Source: Clostridiales bacterium
GTDB lineage: Bacteria; Bacillota; Clostridia; Oscillospirales; Ruminococcaceae
NCBI GenBank assembly: GCA_003150405.1
Contig: QAMM01000010.1
Location: 124,001 to 188,000 of the forward strand
Reading direction: 5' to 3'
Length of the DNA: 64,000 nucleotides
Shown one piece after another: positions 16,158 through 24,034 of the stretch (positions are counted from its first letter, which is position 1; every line of letters begins with the position of its first letter). The position numbers and the translations under genes are program-made. The notes below the pieces were generated by a model. That model was not told the origin of the DNA. It was given only the letters and a program-made list of their open reading frames with translations, and did not search any database.

Positions 16158-19100
16158 TTATTCCTCGGTGCCGTAGAGCTTCTGGAGTTTGACCAGATGA
16201 TCGTACTGCGCTTTTGCATGCTCAGCTGCTTCGTCGAAGAGCTCGTTTGCACGCTCCGGGAAGGAGAGTTTCAGGCGGTTATAACGGGTTTCATTGGAAA
16301 TGAAGTCTTTATAATCCGCAGTTGCCGGTTTGCTGTCAAGGGTGAACGGGTTTTTGCCCTCTGCCTTGAGCGCCGGGTTGTAACGGAACATGTTCCAGTA
16401 ACCAGCTTCAACCGCTTTCTTCATCTCAGCCTGGCAGTTGGTCATACCGCCCTTAATGCCGTGCATTTCGCAAGGAGCATAGCCGATGATGATGGACGGG
16501 CCATGGTAAGCCTCCGCCTCGGTAATGGCTTTAATGGTCTGTGCCTGGTTTGCGCCCATTGCAATCTGAGCAACATAGACATAGCCGTAGCTCATTGCAA
16601 TTTCAGCAAGGCTCTTCTTGCCAATGGCTTTACCAGCCGCAGCAAACTGAGCAACCTGACCGATCTGGCTTGCTTTGGAAGCCTGGCCGCCGGTATTGGA
16701 GTAAACCTCGGTATCAAAGACCATGATGTTGACATCTTCGCCAGCAGCAATGACATGGTCAAGACCGCCGAAGCCGATGTCGTAAGCCCAGCCGTCGCCG
16801 CCGAAGATCCAGACGGACTTCTTGACGAGGTACTGTTTCTTGCTCAGGATTTCACGGCCGAGGACGCAAGCCTCACAGTTGCAACCGTCAACAACCGCAT
16901 CCTCAAGAGCAGCAACGTATTTCTCGGTAGCATCAGCGTTTGCTTTGCCGTCGTTCATGGTATCCAACCAAGCCTGAGCAGCTTCTTTCAGACCAGCATA
17001 CGCATAGTCAACCGCAATCAACGCACGGGTCTTTTCCGCAAGGCTGTCGCGAATGGCTTTCTGGCCAAGGTACATACCAAAGCCGTGCTCCGCGTTGTCC
17101 TCAAAGAGGCTGTTTGCCCAAGCCGGGCCGTGGCCGCTCGCTTTGTTGGTGGTGTACGGAGAGGTAGCAGCCGGGCCGCCCCAGATGGAGGAACAACCGG
17201 TTGCGTTGGAGATAAACATCCGCTCGCCGAAGAGCTGGGTGATGAGACGCGCATAGCTGGTCTCTGCACAACCAGCGCAGGAACCGGAGAACTCAAGCAG
17301 CGGCTGATTGAACTGGGAACCCTTGACGGTGGTTTCCGGCATCATGCCGTCTTTCTTGCGAATATTCTCCACACAGTAGTCGAATACCGGCTGCTGATCG
17401 AGCTGGCTCTCCTGAGCAACCATTTTGAGGGTGCCCTTTGCAGCGGTCGGACATACGTTGACGCAAACGCCGCAACCCATGCAGTCCAGCGGGGAAACGG
17501 TCATTGCGAACTGGTAATTTTCGCAGCCTTTGCCAATCATCTGTTTGGTCTTGATGCTGGACGGAGCTTTTGCAACTTCGTCAGCAGTCAGCGCAAACGG
17601 ACGGATGGTCGCATGCGGGCAGACATAAGCGCACTGGTTGCACTGGATACAGGTCTCCGGATTCCATTCCGGTACCGTAACGGCAACGCCGCGTTTTTCG
17701 TAAGCGGAAGCGCCCTGCTCAAACTGGCCGTCAACGTGGTCAACGAACGCAGATACCGGCAGGCTGTCGCCGTCCATTTTGGAAACCGGCTCCATGATCT
17801 CTTTGACCATTTTAACGGTTGCCGGATTGCCAGCGAGCTGAACATCTTCTGCAACGTCCTTGGCATCCGCCCAAGAAGCCGGGATTTCAACTTTATGAAG
17901 CGCATCCTTACCGGCGTCAATTGCCTTGTAGTTCATTTCGACAACAGCGTCGCCCTTCTTGGAGTAGGACTTCTTCGCTGCCTCTTTCATGTACTTGATG
18001 GCGTCTTCTGCCGGCATAATGTTTGCAAGCGCAAAGAATGCAGACTGGAGAATGGTGTTGGTGCGTTTGCCCATGCCAATCTCAATGGCCTTGTCAATTG
18101 CGTTGATGGTGTAGAGCTGAATGTTGTTCTGCGCAATGTAGCGTTTTGCTTCCGCAGGCATGTGGTGATCCAGCTCTTCGTCGCTCCACTGGCAGTTGAT
18201 CATGAAGATACCGCCCGGTTTTACGTCGTTGACCATCTTAAAGCCTTTGATAACGTAAGACGGGTTATGGCAGGCAACAAAGTCCGCTTTGTTGATATAG
18301 TAAGGGCTCTTAATCGGCTTGTCGCCAAAGCGCAGATGGGAAACGGTAATACCGCCCGTCTTTTTGGAGTCATACTGGAAGTACGCCTGAATGTACTTGT
18401 CGGTATGGTCGCCAATGATCTTGGTGGAGTTCTTGTTCGCGCCAACGGTACCGTCGCCGCCGAGACCCCAGAACTTACATTCGGTGGTGCCTTCTGCAGC
18501 GGTGTTCGGAGACGGTTTTTCCTCCAGCGAGAGGTATGTAACGTCGTCGTTGATCCCAAGAGTGAAGCGCGGTTTCGGCTCTGCTTTCGCCAGCTCGTCG
18601 AACACAGCAAATACGCTGGACGGCGGGGTGTCTTTGGAACCGAGGCCATAACGGCCGCCAATGACGTTTGCGTTGTTGCCGGCTTCACGAAGAGCGGTGA
18701 CAACGTCGAGGAAGAGCGGCTCGCCCAGAGCGCCCGGCTCTTTGGTGCGGTCGAGGACGGCAATGTGTTTTGCAGTTGCCGGAATGGCCTCAAGCAGCTT
18801 GGCCGGAACAAACGGACGGTAGAGGCGAACCTTTACGAGGCCGACTTTTTCGCCCTTTGCGGTGAGGTAGTCAATCACCTCTTCTGCAACGTCGCAGATG
18901 GAGCCCATTGCAATGATAACACGCTCGGCATCCGGTGCGCCGTAGTAGTTGAAAAGTTTATAATTGGTGCCAATTTTTTCATTGACCTTGTCCATGTACT
19001 CTTCGACAATCGCCGGAAGTGCATCGTAGTACTTGTTGCAGGCTTCACGGTTCTGGAAGAAGATATCGCCGTTCTGGTGAGAACCACGAGTTGCCGGATG

Positions 19101-19733
19101 CTCCGGATTCAGTGCATGGTCACGGAACGCTTTGATGGCATCCCAATCCGCCATTTCGGCGAGATCGTCGTAATCCCAGGTCTCGATCTTCTGGATCTCG
19201 TGGGAGGTGCGGAAACCGTCAAAGAAGTTGATGAACGGTACGCGGCCCTTAATGGTTGCCAGATGGGCAACAGCAGAAAGGTCCATGACCTCCTGCGGGT
19301 TGGTCTCAGCCAGCATGGCGAAACCGGTCTGACGGCAGGCGTAAACGTCCGAATGGTCACCGAAAATGTTCAGCGCATGGCTTGCAACGGTACGGGCCGA
19401 AACGTGGAAAACGCTCGGCAGAAGCTCACCAGCAATCTTATACATATTCGGAATCATGAGAAGAAGGCCCTGGGAAGCGGTAAAGGTGGTGGTCAGCGCA
19501 CCGGCTGCAAGGCTGCCGTGCACGGCGCCCGCCGCACCTGCCTCAGACTGCATCTCAATAACATTTACCTGGGTGCCGAAAATATTTTTGGTACCAACTG
19601 CACTCCACTGGTCAACGCTGTCAGCCATCGGGCTGGACGGCGTGATGGGGTAAATGGCGGCAACTTCTGTGAATGCATAAGCGACATGAGCGGCAGCGGT
19701 ATTGCCGTCCATGCTTTTCATCTTTCTTGCCAT
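16158..19733 (-). CDS. nifJ: Pyruvate:ferredoxin (flavodoxin) oxidoreductase, single-chain
   Basis: 1191 aa, full length for the single-chain enzyme. It oxidises pyruvate plus CoA to acetyl-CoA and CO2, reducing ferredoxin. Seen in order: MDGNTAAAHVAYAFTEVAAIYPITPSSPMA (pyrimidine-binding domain), the gamma domain, two 4Fe-4S clusters (CIQCNQCAYVCP near 694, CMGCGVCVNVCP near 751), CAGCAETSYARL, and the ThDP domain (GGDGWAYDIGFGGLDHV near 978, EVYSNTGGQASKAS). The start MARKMKSMDG at 19733 is chosen for CAGGAGG 8 bp upstream. Own promoter and terminator; heavily biased codon use fits high expression. Confidence 0.97.
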   Translation of the reverse strand: MARKMKSMDGNTAAAHVAYAFTEVAAIYPITPSSPMADSVDQWSAVGTKNIFGTQVNVIEMQSEAGAAGAVHGSLAAGALTTTFTASQGLLLMIPNMYKIAGELLPSVFHVSARTVASHALNIFGDHSDVYACRQTGFAMLAETNPQEVMDLSAVAHLATIKGRVPFINFFDGFRTSHEIQKIETWDYDDLAEMADWDAIKAFRDHALNPEHPATRGSHQNGDIFFQNREACNKYYDALPAIVEEYMDKVNEKIGTNYKLFNYYGAPDAERVIIAMGSICDVAEEVIDYLTAKGEKVGLVKVRLYRPFVPAKLLEAIPATAKHIAVLDRTKEPGALGEPLFLDVVTALREAGNNANVIGGRYGLGSKDTPPSSVFAVFDELAKAEPKPRFTLGINDDVTYLSLEEKPSPNTAAEGTTECKFWGLGGDGTVGANKNSTKIIGDHTDKYIQAYFQYDSKKTGGITVSHLRFGDKPIKSPYYINKADFVACHNPSYVIKGFKMVNDVKPGGIFMINCQWSDEELDHHMPAEAKRYIAQNNIQLYTINAIDKAIEIGMGKRTNTILQSAFFALANIMPAEDAIKYMKEAAKKSYSKKGDAVVEMNYKAIDAGKDALHKVEIPASWADAKDVAEDVQLAGNPATVKMVKEIMEPVSKMDGDSLPVSAFVDHVDGQFEQGASAYEKRGVAVTVPEWNPETCIQCNQCAYVCPHATIRPFALTADEVAKAPSSIKTKQMIGKGCENYQFAMTVSPLDCMGCGVCVNVCPTAAKGTLKMVAQESQLDQQPVFDYCVENIRKKDGMMPETTVKGSQFNQPLLEFSGSCAGCAETSYARLITQLFGERMFISNATGCSSIWGGPAATSPYTTNKASGHGPAWANSLFEDNAEHGFGMYLGQKAIRDSLAEKTRALIAVDYAYAGLKEAAQAWLDTMNDGKANADATEKYVAALEDAVVDGCNCEACVLGREILSKKQYLVKKSVWIFGGDGWAYDIGFGGLDHVIAAGEDVNIMVFDTEVYSNTGGQASKASQIGQVAQFAAAGKAIGKKSLAEIAMSYGYVYVAQIAMGANQAQTIKAITEAEAYHGPSIIIGYAPCEMHGIKGGMTNCQAEMKKAVEAGYWNMFRYNPALKAEGKNPFTLDSKPATADYKDFISNETRYNRLKLSFPERANELFDEAAEHAKAQYDHLVKLQKLYGTEE

Positions 19734-19807
19734 TTTGTTTCCTCCTGTTTGTTTTCTCAACACAAGCCCCGGCACGGAATATGCCAGGGCATGTTATGTC
19801 GATTTAA

Positions 19808-19836
19808 ATTTTATCACGTTTTTTAGGGCTTGTAAA
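19808..19836 (-). promoter_or_regulatory. Sigma-A promoter of nifJ
   Basis: Minus strand TTTACA (19836-19831), 17-bp spacer, TAAAAT (19813-19808). Confidence 0.7.
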
Positions 19837-20127
19837 GGGATATTGCCAATAATTTATCATACTGGTACGGATTGTCTTAAACGGGCGCGGTAAGGGCCTG
19901 CGGCCGCCATGCGGGCGAACAGTTTCCGCCCGATTTGTGGTATTTGAAATCCTGACGTTCAGCGCAAAACAACCCGCTTTTTCCGTTTCTGCGATTTTAC
20001 CGAACCCCTCCGGCGCCACTGGAGCATCCGCTCTCCTCCGCCCGAGAACCGACTGCCGGATTTCCCGCAGTTTTTTCTCCCCATGCCGGCGCAGATGCGC
20101 TCGTTAGCGGTTTCTGAACCAGATTAA
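19837..20127. other. Intergenic stretch, no gene recognised
   Basis: About 290 bp between the nifJ promoter and the gene fragment at 20128. Frames here have no ribosome site and no family pattern. It marks the left edge of a decayed accessory stretch. Confidence 0.4.
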
Positions 20128-20250
20128 AAAGCTGGATTCCTCGATTCAGATACCTATCTCGTCAACCGTCAAGACCGCGCAACGCTGGAAGCGCTGGAAC
20201 AGAATATGACGGGGCTTGATTTACAAGTAAAGCATGGGCCGATTCGGTAA
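20128..20250 (+). pseudogene. C-terminal gene fragment, family unknown
   Basis: A 40-codon open frame KAGFLDSDTYLVNRQDRATL, EALEQNMTGLDLQVKHGPIR, stop at 20248-20250, directly followed by a terminator. It has coding-like composition but no start codon, and is closed upstream by TAA, so it looks like the 3' remnant of a lost gene. I do not recognise the family. Confidence 0.45.
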
Positions 20251-20285
20251 AAAACGTGTGCAAGTTGCACACGTTTTTTGTTTTT
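20249..20285. terminator. Bidirectional terminator
   Basis: AAAAAACGTGTGCAA / TTGCACACGTTTTTT with almost no loop, then GTTTTT. It overlaps the stop codon of the fragment before it. Confidence 0.8.
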
Positions 20286-20352
20286 AAGCACAGATTATAA
20301 TAGTTACATACCGTAACCAAACCTGTAAAATTTTCCTATTACTAAAAAGTAT

Positions 20353-20381
20353 TTGTATACATTTGATGTTTATGTTAAAAT
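20353..20381 (+). promoter_or_regulatory. Possible promoter in the accessory stretch
   Basis: TTGTAT (20353-20358), 17-bp spacer, TAAAAT (20376-20381), about 80 bp before the next frame. Confidence 0.45.
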
Positions 20382-20463
20382 TTATCCATAATGTACAGGC
20401 ATATATAAAGGAACGCGGAATCGTTGCAAACGAAAATGATTTGCTCAATAACTCCAAAGCCTC

Positions 20464-20754
20464 ATGTTGTCTTTTATGATGCGCTACGTTAGGAATTGTG
20501 GTAGTGAGCGTTCAACGGCCTTTTTTGAGAGCTTGAATAATTCCGTGGCAACTCCTTACGCTACTTATAATCCTTTAGCAGCCAGAGATTATGCCCACAA
20601 ATGGTATAGCGAACACGCCATGATTATAACCGCTTATGATTCGGCCGGCAAAGACTTTAAACTGTCAGGGCATACCAATCCAAGAAAAGACTACGCTTTG
20701 CTGACCATACTATCCACCAGCGGTTATAACGCAGTTGACTTTTATCTCTTTTAG
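20464..20754 (+). CDS. Amidase-domain-like remnant
   Basis: 96 aa. The stretches YNPLAARDYAHKWYS and MIITAYDSAGKDFKLSGHTNPRKDY resemble the first and last parts of the Clostridial amidase_6-type domain (YxxxAAxxYAxxW ... HTxxRxxxL), but the middle with the catalytic Cys motif is absent, as if by internal deletion. It has no clear ribosome site and higher AT content than its surroundings. Probably a non-functional remnant; product uncertain. Confidence 0.4.
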   Translation: MLSFMMRYVRNCGSERSTAFFESLNNSVATPYATYNPLAARDYAHKWYSEHAMIITAYDSAGKDFKLSGHTNPRKDYALLTILSTSGYNAVDFYLF

Positions 20755-20768
20755 CAGGTGAAAGAAAG

Positions 20769-21068
20769 ATGAAACCTAATACAAAGGTCTTTCTTTTTTC
20801 GGTTGCCGCTTCGGTAATGCTTATCGCTATTTCTATAGCGTTTGGATGGATACAAAAACCATTGGCAATTCATATCGCGCATATCCACGTCTGGACTCAT
20901 CATATTGATAAAGGATTCACCTTTTACAAAAGCGCTGAATTTGTACCGGGTATGGGCTGTTATAGCGTTGCTTTTGAAAACGGACAGGGTGAAGAGCTGC
21001 ATATTTCTGTGGAACCATACCAGTTTCCCATCCGTGTATCGTTTGATTCCATCAATAGCCCTGTTTAA
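20769..21068 (+). CDS. Small membrane-anchored hypothetical protein
   Basis: 99 aa. Residues 7-27 (VFLFSVAASVMLIAISIAFGW) form an uncleaved signal or membrane anchor; the rest (IHVWTHHIDKGFTFYKSAEF, then YSVAFENGQGEELHISVEPY) would be outside. CAGGTGAAAG precedes the ATG, and it follows the amidase-like frame by 14 bp, so the two were probably one operon. No family recognised. AT-rich compared with the core genes nearby. Confidence 0.5.
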   Translation: MKPNTKVFLFSVAASVMLIAISIAFGWIQKPLAIHIAHIHVWTHHIDKGFTFYKSAEFVPGMGCYSVAFENGQGEELHISVEPYQFPIRVSFDSINSPV

Positions 21069-21083
21069 TATCTCAATCAACTC

Positions 21084-21233
21084 TTATTTACATACTATGA
21101 GCTCCGAATTGGCGATGCATTTCCTACAGCAAAAAGGATTTTGATATCTGCAAAGTGTTATCAAGTTTGTGTTGATTACCTCACGGACTTATCCGACACA
21201 AGAGAACCGTATCCACCGAAGGAGAACCAATAA
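21084..21233 (+). pseudogene. C-terminal remnant of an XRE-type repressor
   Basis: The frame reads LFTYYELRIGDAFPTAKRIL, then ISAKCYQVCVDYLTDLSDTREPYPPKENQ and stop. The end matches the last helix and tail of small Cro/CI regulators (consensus YYxVSxDYLLGxSDxRxPYP); compare the intact protein at 59073-59318, which has KYYDTSTDYILGLTNCRRPYP. No start codon or HTH half remains. Confidence 0.55.
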
Positions 21234-21259
21234 AAAGCCGCCCCTCATGGGCGGCTTTT
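21233..21259. terminator. Bidirectional terminator
   Basis: AAAAGCCGCCC / GGGCGGCTTTT with loop CTCAT. It ends the FMN-reductase-like gene on the minus strand and the decayed stretch on the plus strand. Confidence 0.8.
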
Positions 21260-21271
21260 GGTTTGTTGGGC

Positions 21272-21814
21272 TTACAGCTTTTCGCAGAGGTGTTTTGCTG
21301 AAGCGCGAATAGCCTCCAGCATATAGCCGCGTGAAAACCGGGTGATGGGCAGGCGGTCGCGTGCTACCATGCCGATGTGGCTGCAAATCTCCTCCATGTT
21401 GAGCATGCAGTAGGAGGTGCCGCGGCCGGAGCCGCCCGCCGCCGCGACAAAAATGCAGGGCTTTTCCTTCAGGGCGTGGTTGTGTACGGTTTCCATCCGG
21501 CGGATGCGGTCCATCAGCGCCTTCAGAGGCTCGGAAAGGTCGTGCCAGTAGACTGGGGTGATAAAGACGACAGCTTCGGCCGCGATCATTTTTTCATAGA
21601 CGGCGGCGAGATCGTCGTTGATGACGCAGCTTCCTTTTTCCTTGCAGTCGCCGTAGCTGCTGCCGCAGACCCGGCAGCGCTGGATTTCCAGCGAATTCAG
21701 CTGGATGGGCTCGGCTTCCCGGCCCGCCTCAAGGATACCGGCAACGGCAGCGTCCTTACATGCGGCGGTTAAACCATCGGAATTGGGACTGGCCCAAATG
21801 ACAGGGATTGACAT
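21272..21814 (-). CDS. NADPH-dependent FMN reductase / flavodoxin-fold protein
   Basis: 180 aa. Flavodoxin-like fold: WASPNSDGLTAACKDAAVAG (phosphate-binding loop for FMN), a Cys-containing insertion CRVCGSSYGDCKEKGSC that resembles iron-sulfur flavoproteins, FITPVYWHDLSEPLKALMDR (flavin site) and AAAGGSGRGTSY. It probably reduces quinones or electron-poor compounds with NAD(P)H. ATG at 21814, ribosome site GAGGTG; a longer in-frame extension to 21988 lacks support. Single-gene unit. Confidence 0.85.
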   Translation of the reverse strand: MSIPVIWASPNSDGLTAACKDAAVAGILEAGREAEPIQLNSLEIQRCRVCGSSYGDCKEKGSCVINDDLAAVYEKMIAAEAVVFITPVYWHDLSEPLKALMDRIRRMETVHNHALKEKPCIFVAAAGGSGRGTSYCMLNMEEICSHIGMVARDRLPITRFSRGYMLEAIRASAKHLCEKL

Positions 21815-22013
21815 AACACGCACCTCACATTTGTTAAACTGGTAGAGATCTTTACTAATATACGGCCAGACATCCGCAGAAAGACCAGACAGGCTGTAAA
21901 CGCCGTCTCGCCCGGAAAACGCCTGCCTTTGGTGGAAAGCATAAGTTTCTATGGGCTTCCCGCCGGAAAGCGACAAAAACAGCTGCAAACTTTGTGTTTC
22001 TTCCGTATGACGG

Positions 22014-22042
22014 TTTACAACACCTTTTAATAATGGTATAAT
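22014..22042 (+). promoter_or_regulatory. Strong sigma-A promoter with extended -10
   Basis: TTTACA (22014-22019), 17-bp spacer ending in TGG, TATAAT (22037-22042), about 100 bp before the start of the 98-aa gene. Confidence 0.85.
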
Positions 22043-22145
22043 AAACTATCAATACTGGATAAGTTGGCTTTATGAATGGATGAAGCTGAACCGGGCGTGT
22101 TCCCAAAAAACCCGGCGTTTGGATTGAATGAAAAGGAGGAAGATT

Positions 22146-22442
22146 ATGGCTGAACAGCAATCTGCATTTTTTACTTATAAAGGAAAACCTCTGGTCCGCA
22201 AAGGGGATACCATCTACTACGGCTCGATGGGGGATGATTACGTTGTCATGCTGAACGTACAGTCCCACACCAAAGAGGGCGACCTCGACCTAGCGGATAA
22301 CGTAACCGTCCAGCTCATGCACACCGACACTACCATTAACCCAATGGATATCGTGGTCAAAAAAGCCGAGAAAAAGGGCTTGTATCAGGCGCTGGACATT
22401 GCGAGCATCTGGCTTGAACGCGCGTTGGAAGGCGGAGAATAA
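22146..22442 (+). CDS. Conserved hypothetical protein, 98 aa
   Basis: MAEQQSAFFTYKGKPLVRKG, then DTIYYGSMGDDYVVMLNVQS and a helical end KGLYQALDIASIWLERALEG. No signal peptide or membrane segment; predicted mixed beta/alpha. AAGGAGG lies 6 bp before ATG 22146, with a strong promoter and terminator, so it is a well-expressed single gene. I recognise no family; the fold might be a small beta-barrel with a C-terminal helix. Confidence 0.75.
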   Translation: MAEQQSAFFTYKGKPLVRKGDTIYYGSMGDDYVVMLNVQSHTKEGDLDLADNVTVQLMHTDTTINPMDIVVKKAEKKGLYQALDIASIWLERALEGGE

Positions 22443-22453
22443 TTTCAGCATCC

Positions 22454-22488
22454 ATCCCCTGGCGTCCTTTTGGCGCCCGGGGATTTTT
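22454..22488 (+). terminator. Terminator of the 98-aa gene
   Basis: ATCCCC-GGCG stem with CGCC-GGGGAT (one mismatch) followed by TTTTT. Confidence 0.75.
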
Positions 22489-22870
22489 CTGCCAGACGGC
22501 CGATGCTCCCCTGCGCCTTCATGATTGTTTCTATTTTAACACATGCCGAAACAGGATGGAAGCACAGCGAAACGAATTTCGCATTTCTTGTGCCGCCGAC
22601 ACTGCATTTGCACCATTTTTCCGCATCTGCATATTATAACAGTGAACATAGAATTTATTTTCCGTTTTCCGCCCAGACACAGCGAGAATAGCATGGTTTT
22701 GCCTCCTCATAATGGTAAGCGCCCCGCAGGACTCTCTACCCTGCGGGGCGCTTATTGTTACATACCGCTGCAACGCCCATTCGGGACAGACCGGAATACC
22801 GCCGATTCTCCCTTATAACGCTTCCGCTATTGCCCTCTCATAATTATACGGTTCGTTCTGGATTTTCCCG
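22489..22870. other. Intergenic stretch with an isolated hairpin
   Basis: About 380 bp with no credible gene. At 22717-22752 stands a perfect GC-rich hairpin (AAGCGCCCCGCAGG with its complement, 8-nt loop) with short T-runs on both sides, like a bidirectional terminator with no transcript visible on either side. Confidence 0.45.
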
Positions 22871-22899
22871 TTGACATCCCTTTCCGTCTGTGCTATTCT
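22871..22899 (+). promoter_or_regulatory. Sigma-A promoter of the GntR gene
   Basis: TTGACA (22871-22876), 17-bp spacer, TATTCT (22894-22899). Confidence 0.75.
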
Positions 22900-22903
22900 A
22901 TTG

Positions 22904-22924
22904 GTACAAACTTGTATATACCTG
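22904..22924 (+). promoter_or_regulatory. Probable operator for the GntR regulator
   Basis: Right after the -10 box come TACAA-AC-TTGTA (22905-22916) and the overlapping TTGTATATACC. GntR/HutC-type repressors often bind palindromes of the TTGTATATACAA kind, and the site lies at the transcription start, ideal for autorepression. Confidence 0.5.
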
Positions 22925-23077
22925 TTAGACATAAAACCAACCAATTCCATGTTTTTGCCGTATATGATTTGACCAAGCAACATGCCTGCCGCATTACCGT
23001 ATGAGATGACTGACGGCGCGGAGACAAATGCCCATCCAGCCGAGAGCTGGGGTGCGGAGGTGGAAAGGAGGATGCAG

Positions 23078-23818
23078 ATGACTGGAAGTTTGGACCGCCA
23101 GAGCCCGCAGCCGCTTCATTTGCAGTTTGAAGAACTTTTGCGGGAGCAGCTTGACAACGAGGAATGGCCGGTGCACTCCTGCATCCCGTCGGAAAACGAG
23201 CTCAGCCGCCGGTACGGCATCAGCCGGATGACGGTGCGCGCCGTGCTGACCCGGCTGGTGGACGCGGGCCTTTTATACCGGGTACCGGGCAAAGGCACCT
23301 TTGTGGCGGAGCCCAAGATTGTAAGTCGCCCCCTCTCCCAAATGGGAATTACCCAGCAGCTCGAGCAGATGGGCTACGAAACCACCACCAGGGTCATCAA
23401 CATCGGGATTGTTTCCTGCCCCTCCAAAATCGCAAGACGGATCGGCGTCAAAGCTGGAGAGGATGTTTACACCATCAAGCGGCTGCGGTTTGTCAAAGGC
23501 GAGCCGCTCTCCATCCACACCTCCTATATCCCGCTCAGCCTGTGCAGCGACTTGGAAATGCAGGACTTTGAGCACAACCAGCTCTGCGACATTATGGAAC
23601 AAACCTACCACTATGAAATTGTCCGGCGGTGCGAAACGCTGGAATCCACCACCGCTTCGCTGGAGGAAGCGGAGCTTTTAGAGGTCAAACCGGCTTTTCC
23701 ACTGTTGCTGCTCAACACCACTATGTATACCCACGGCGACCGGCCCATCGAGTGCTCGGTGGTGGTCTTTCGCGGGGACAAATTTAAAATCAAGCTGGAA
23801 TTCAACAAGGGAATATAG
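23078..23818 (+). CDS. GntR-family (HutC/UTRA) transcriptional regulator
   Basis: 246 aa. Winged-helix DNA-binding domain at about 8-75 (PLHLQFEELLREQL, then IPSENELSRRYGISRMTVRAVLTRLVDAGLLYRVPGKGTFV) and a UTRA ligand-binding domain from about residue 90 (YTIKRLRFVKGEPLSIHTSYIP, ending RPIECSVVVFRGDKFKIKLEF). UTRA regulators sense sugar phosphates or related metabolites. ATG 23078 preferred: AAGGAGG ends 6 bp upstream, while an upstream ATG at 22982 has none. It heads the kinase/isomerase/transketolase cluster and has a candidate operator at its own promoter. Confidence 0.9.
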   Translation: MTGSLDRQSPQPLHLQFEELLREQLDNEEWPVHSCIPSENELSRRYGISRMTVRAVLTRLVDAGLLYRVPGKGTFVAEPKIVSRPLSQMGITQQLEQMGYETTTRVINIGIVSCPSKIARRIGVKAGEDVYTIKRLRFVKGEPLSIHTSYIPLSLCSDLEMQDFEHNQLCDIMEQTYHYEIVRRCETLESTTASLEEAELLEVKPAFPLLLLNTTMYTHGDRPIECSVVVFRGDKFKIKLEFNKGI

Positions 23819-24034
23819 TAAGAACGGGGCGGCGGATGAAAGCCCCAAAAAGCCGCTTCTGCTTTTTTCGAAGCGCACGCATTTTTACGCGGCGCGTTAC
23901 ATTTCATATATGCGTTTGCCCGGCGCCCGTGCTGAGCAACTGCCTGCCGTCCGAATTCAGCAGACGGCAACCCAGACAGCATACCAAACTTGATTCTATT
24001 ACAAATACGAACCAACACAAAAAGGAGTGCAGCT

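Noticed and set aside
16197..19826. 1209-codon open frame on the plus strand opposite pyruvate:ferredoxin oxidoreductase
   Set aside because: It is the complement of a highly expressed gene with strong codon bias, has no ribosome site, and shows no family pattern; same reasoning for the 781-codon frame opposite gyrA (55264-57609) and the 550-codon frame opposite the GH13 gene (4255-5907).
19837..21259. Intact prophage or insertion sequence
   Set aside because: No transposase, integrase or terminal repeats could be seen; only gene fragments remain.
22531..22773. Short frames on both strands in the gap before the GntR gene
   Set aside because: Composition rich in Cys/His/Arg typical of non-coding frames and interrupted by the strong hairpin at 22717-22752.
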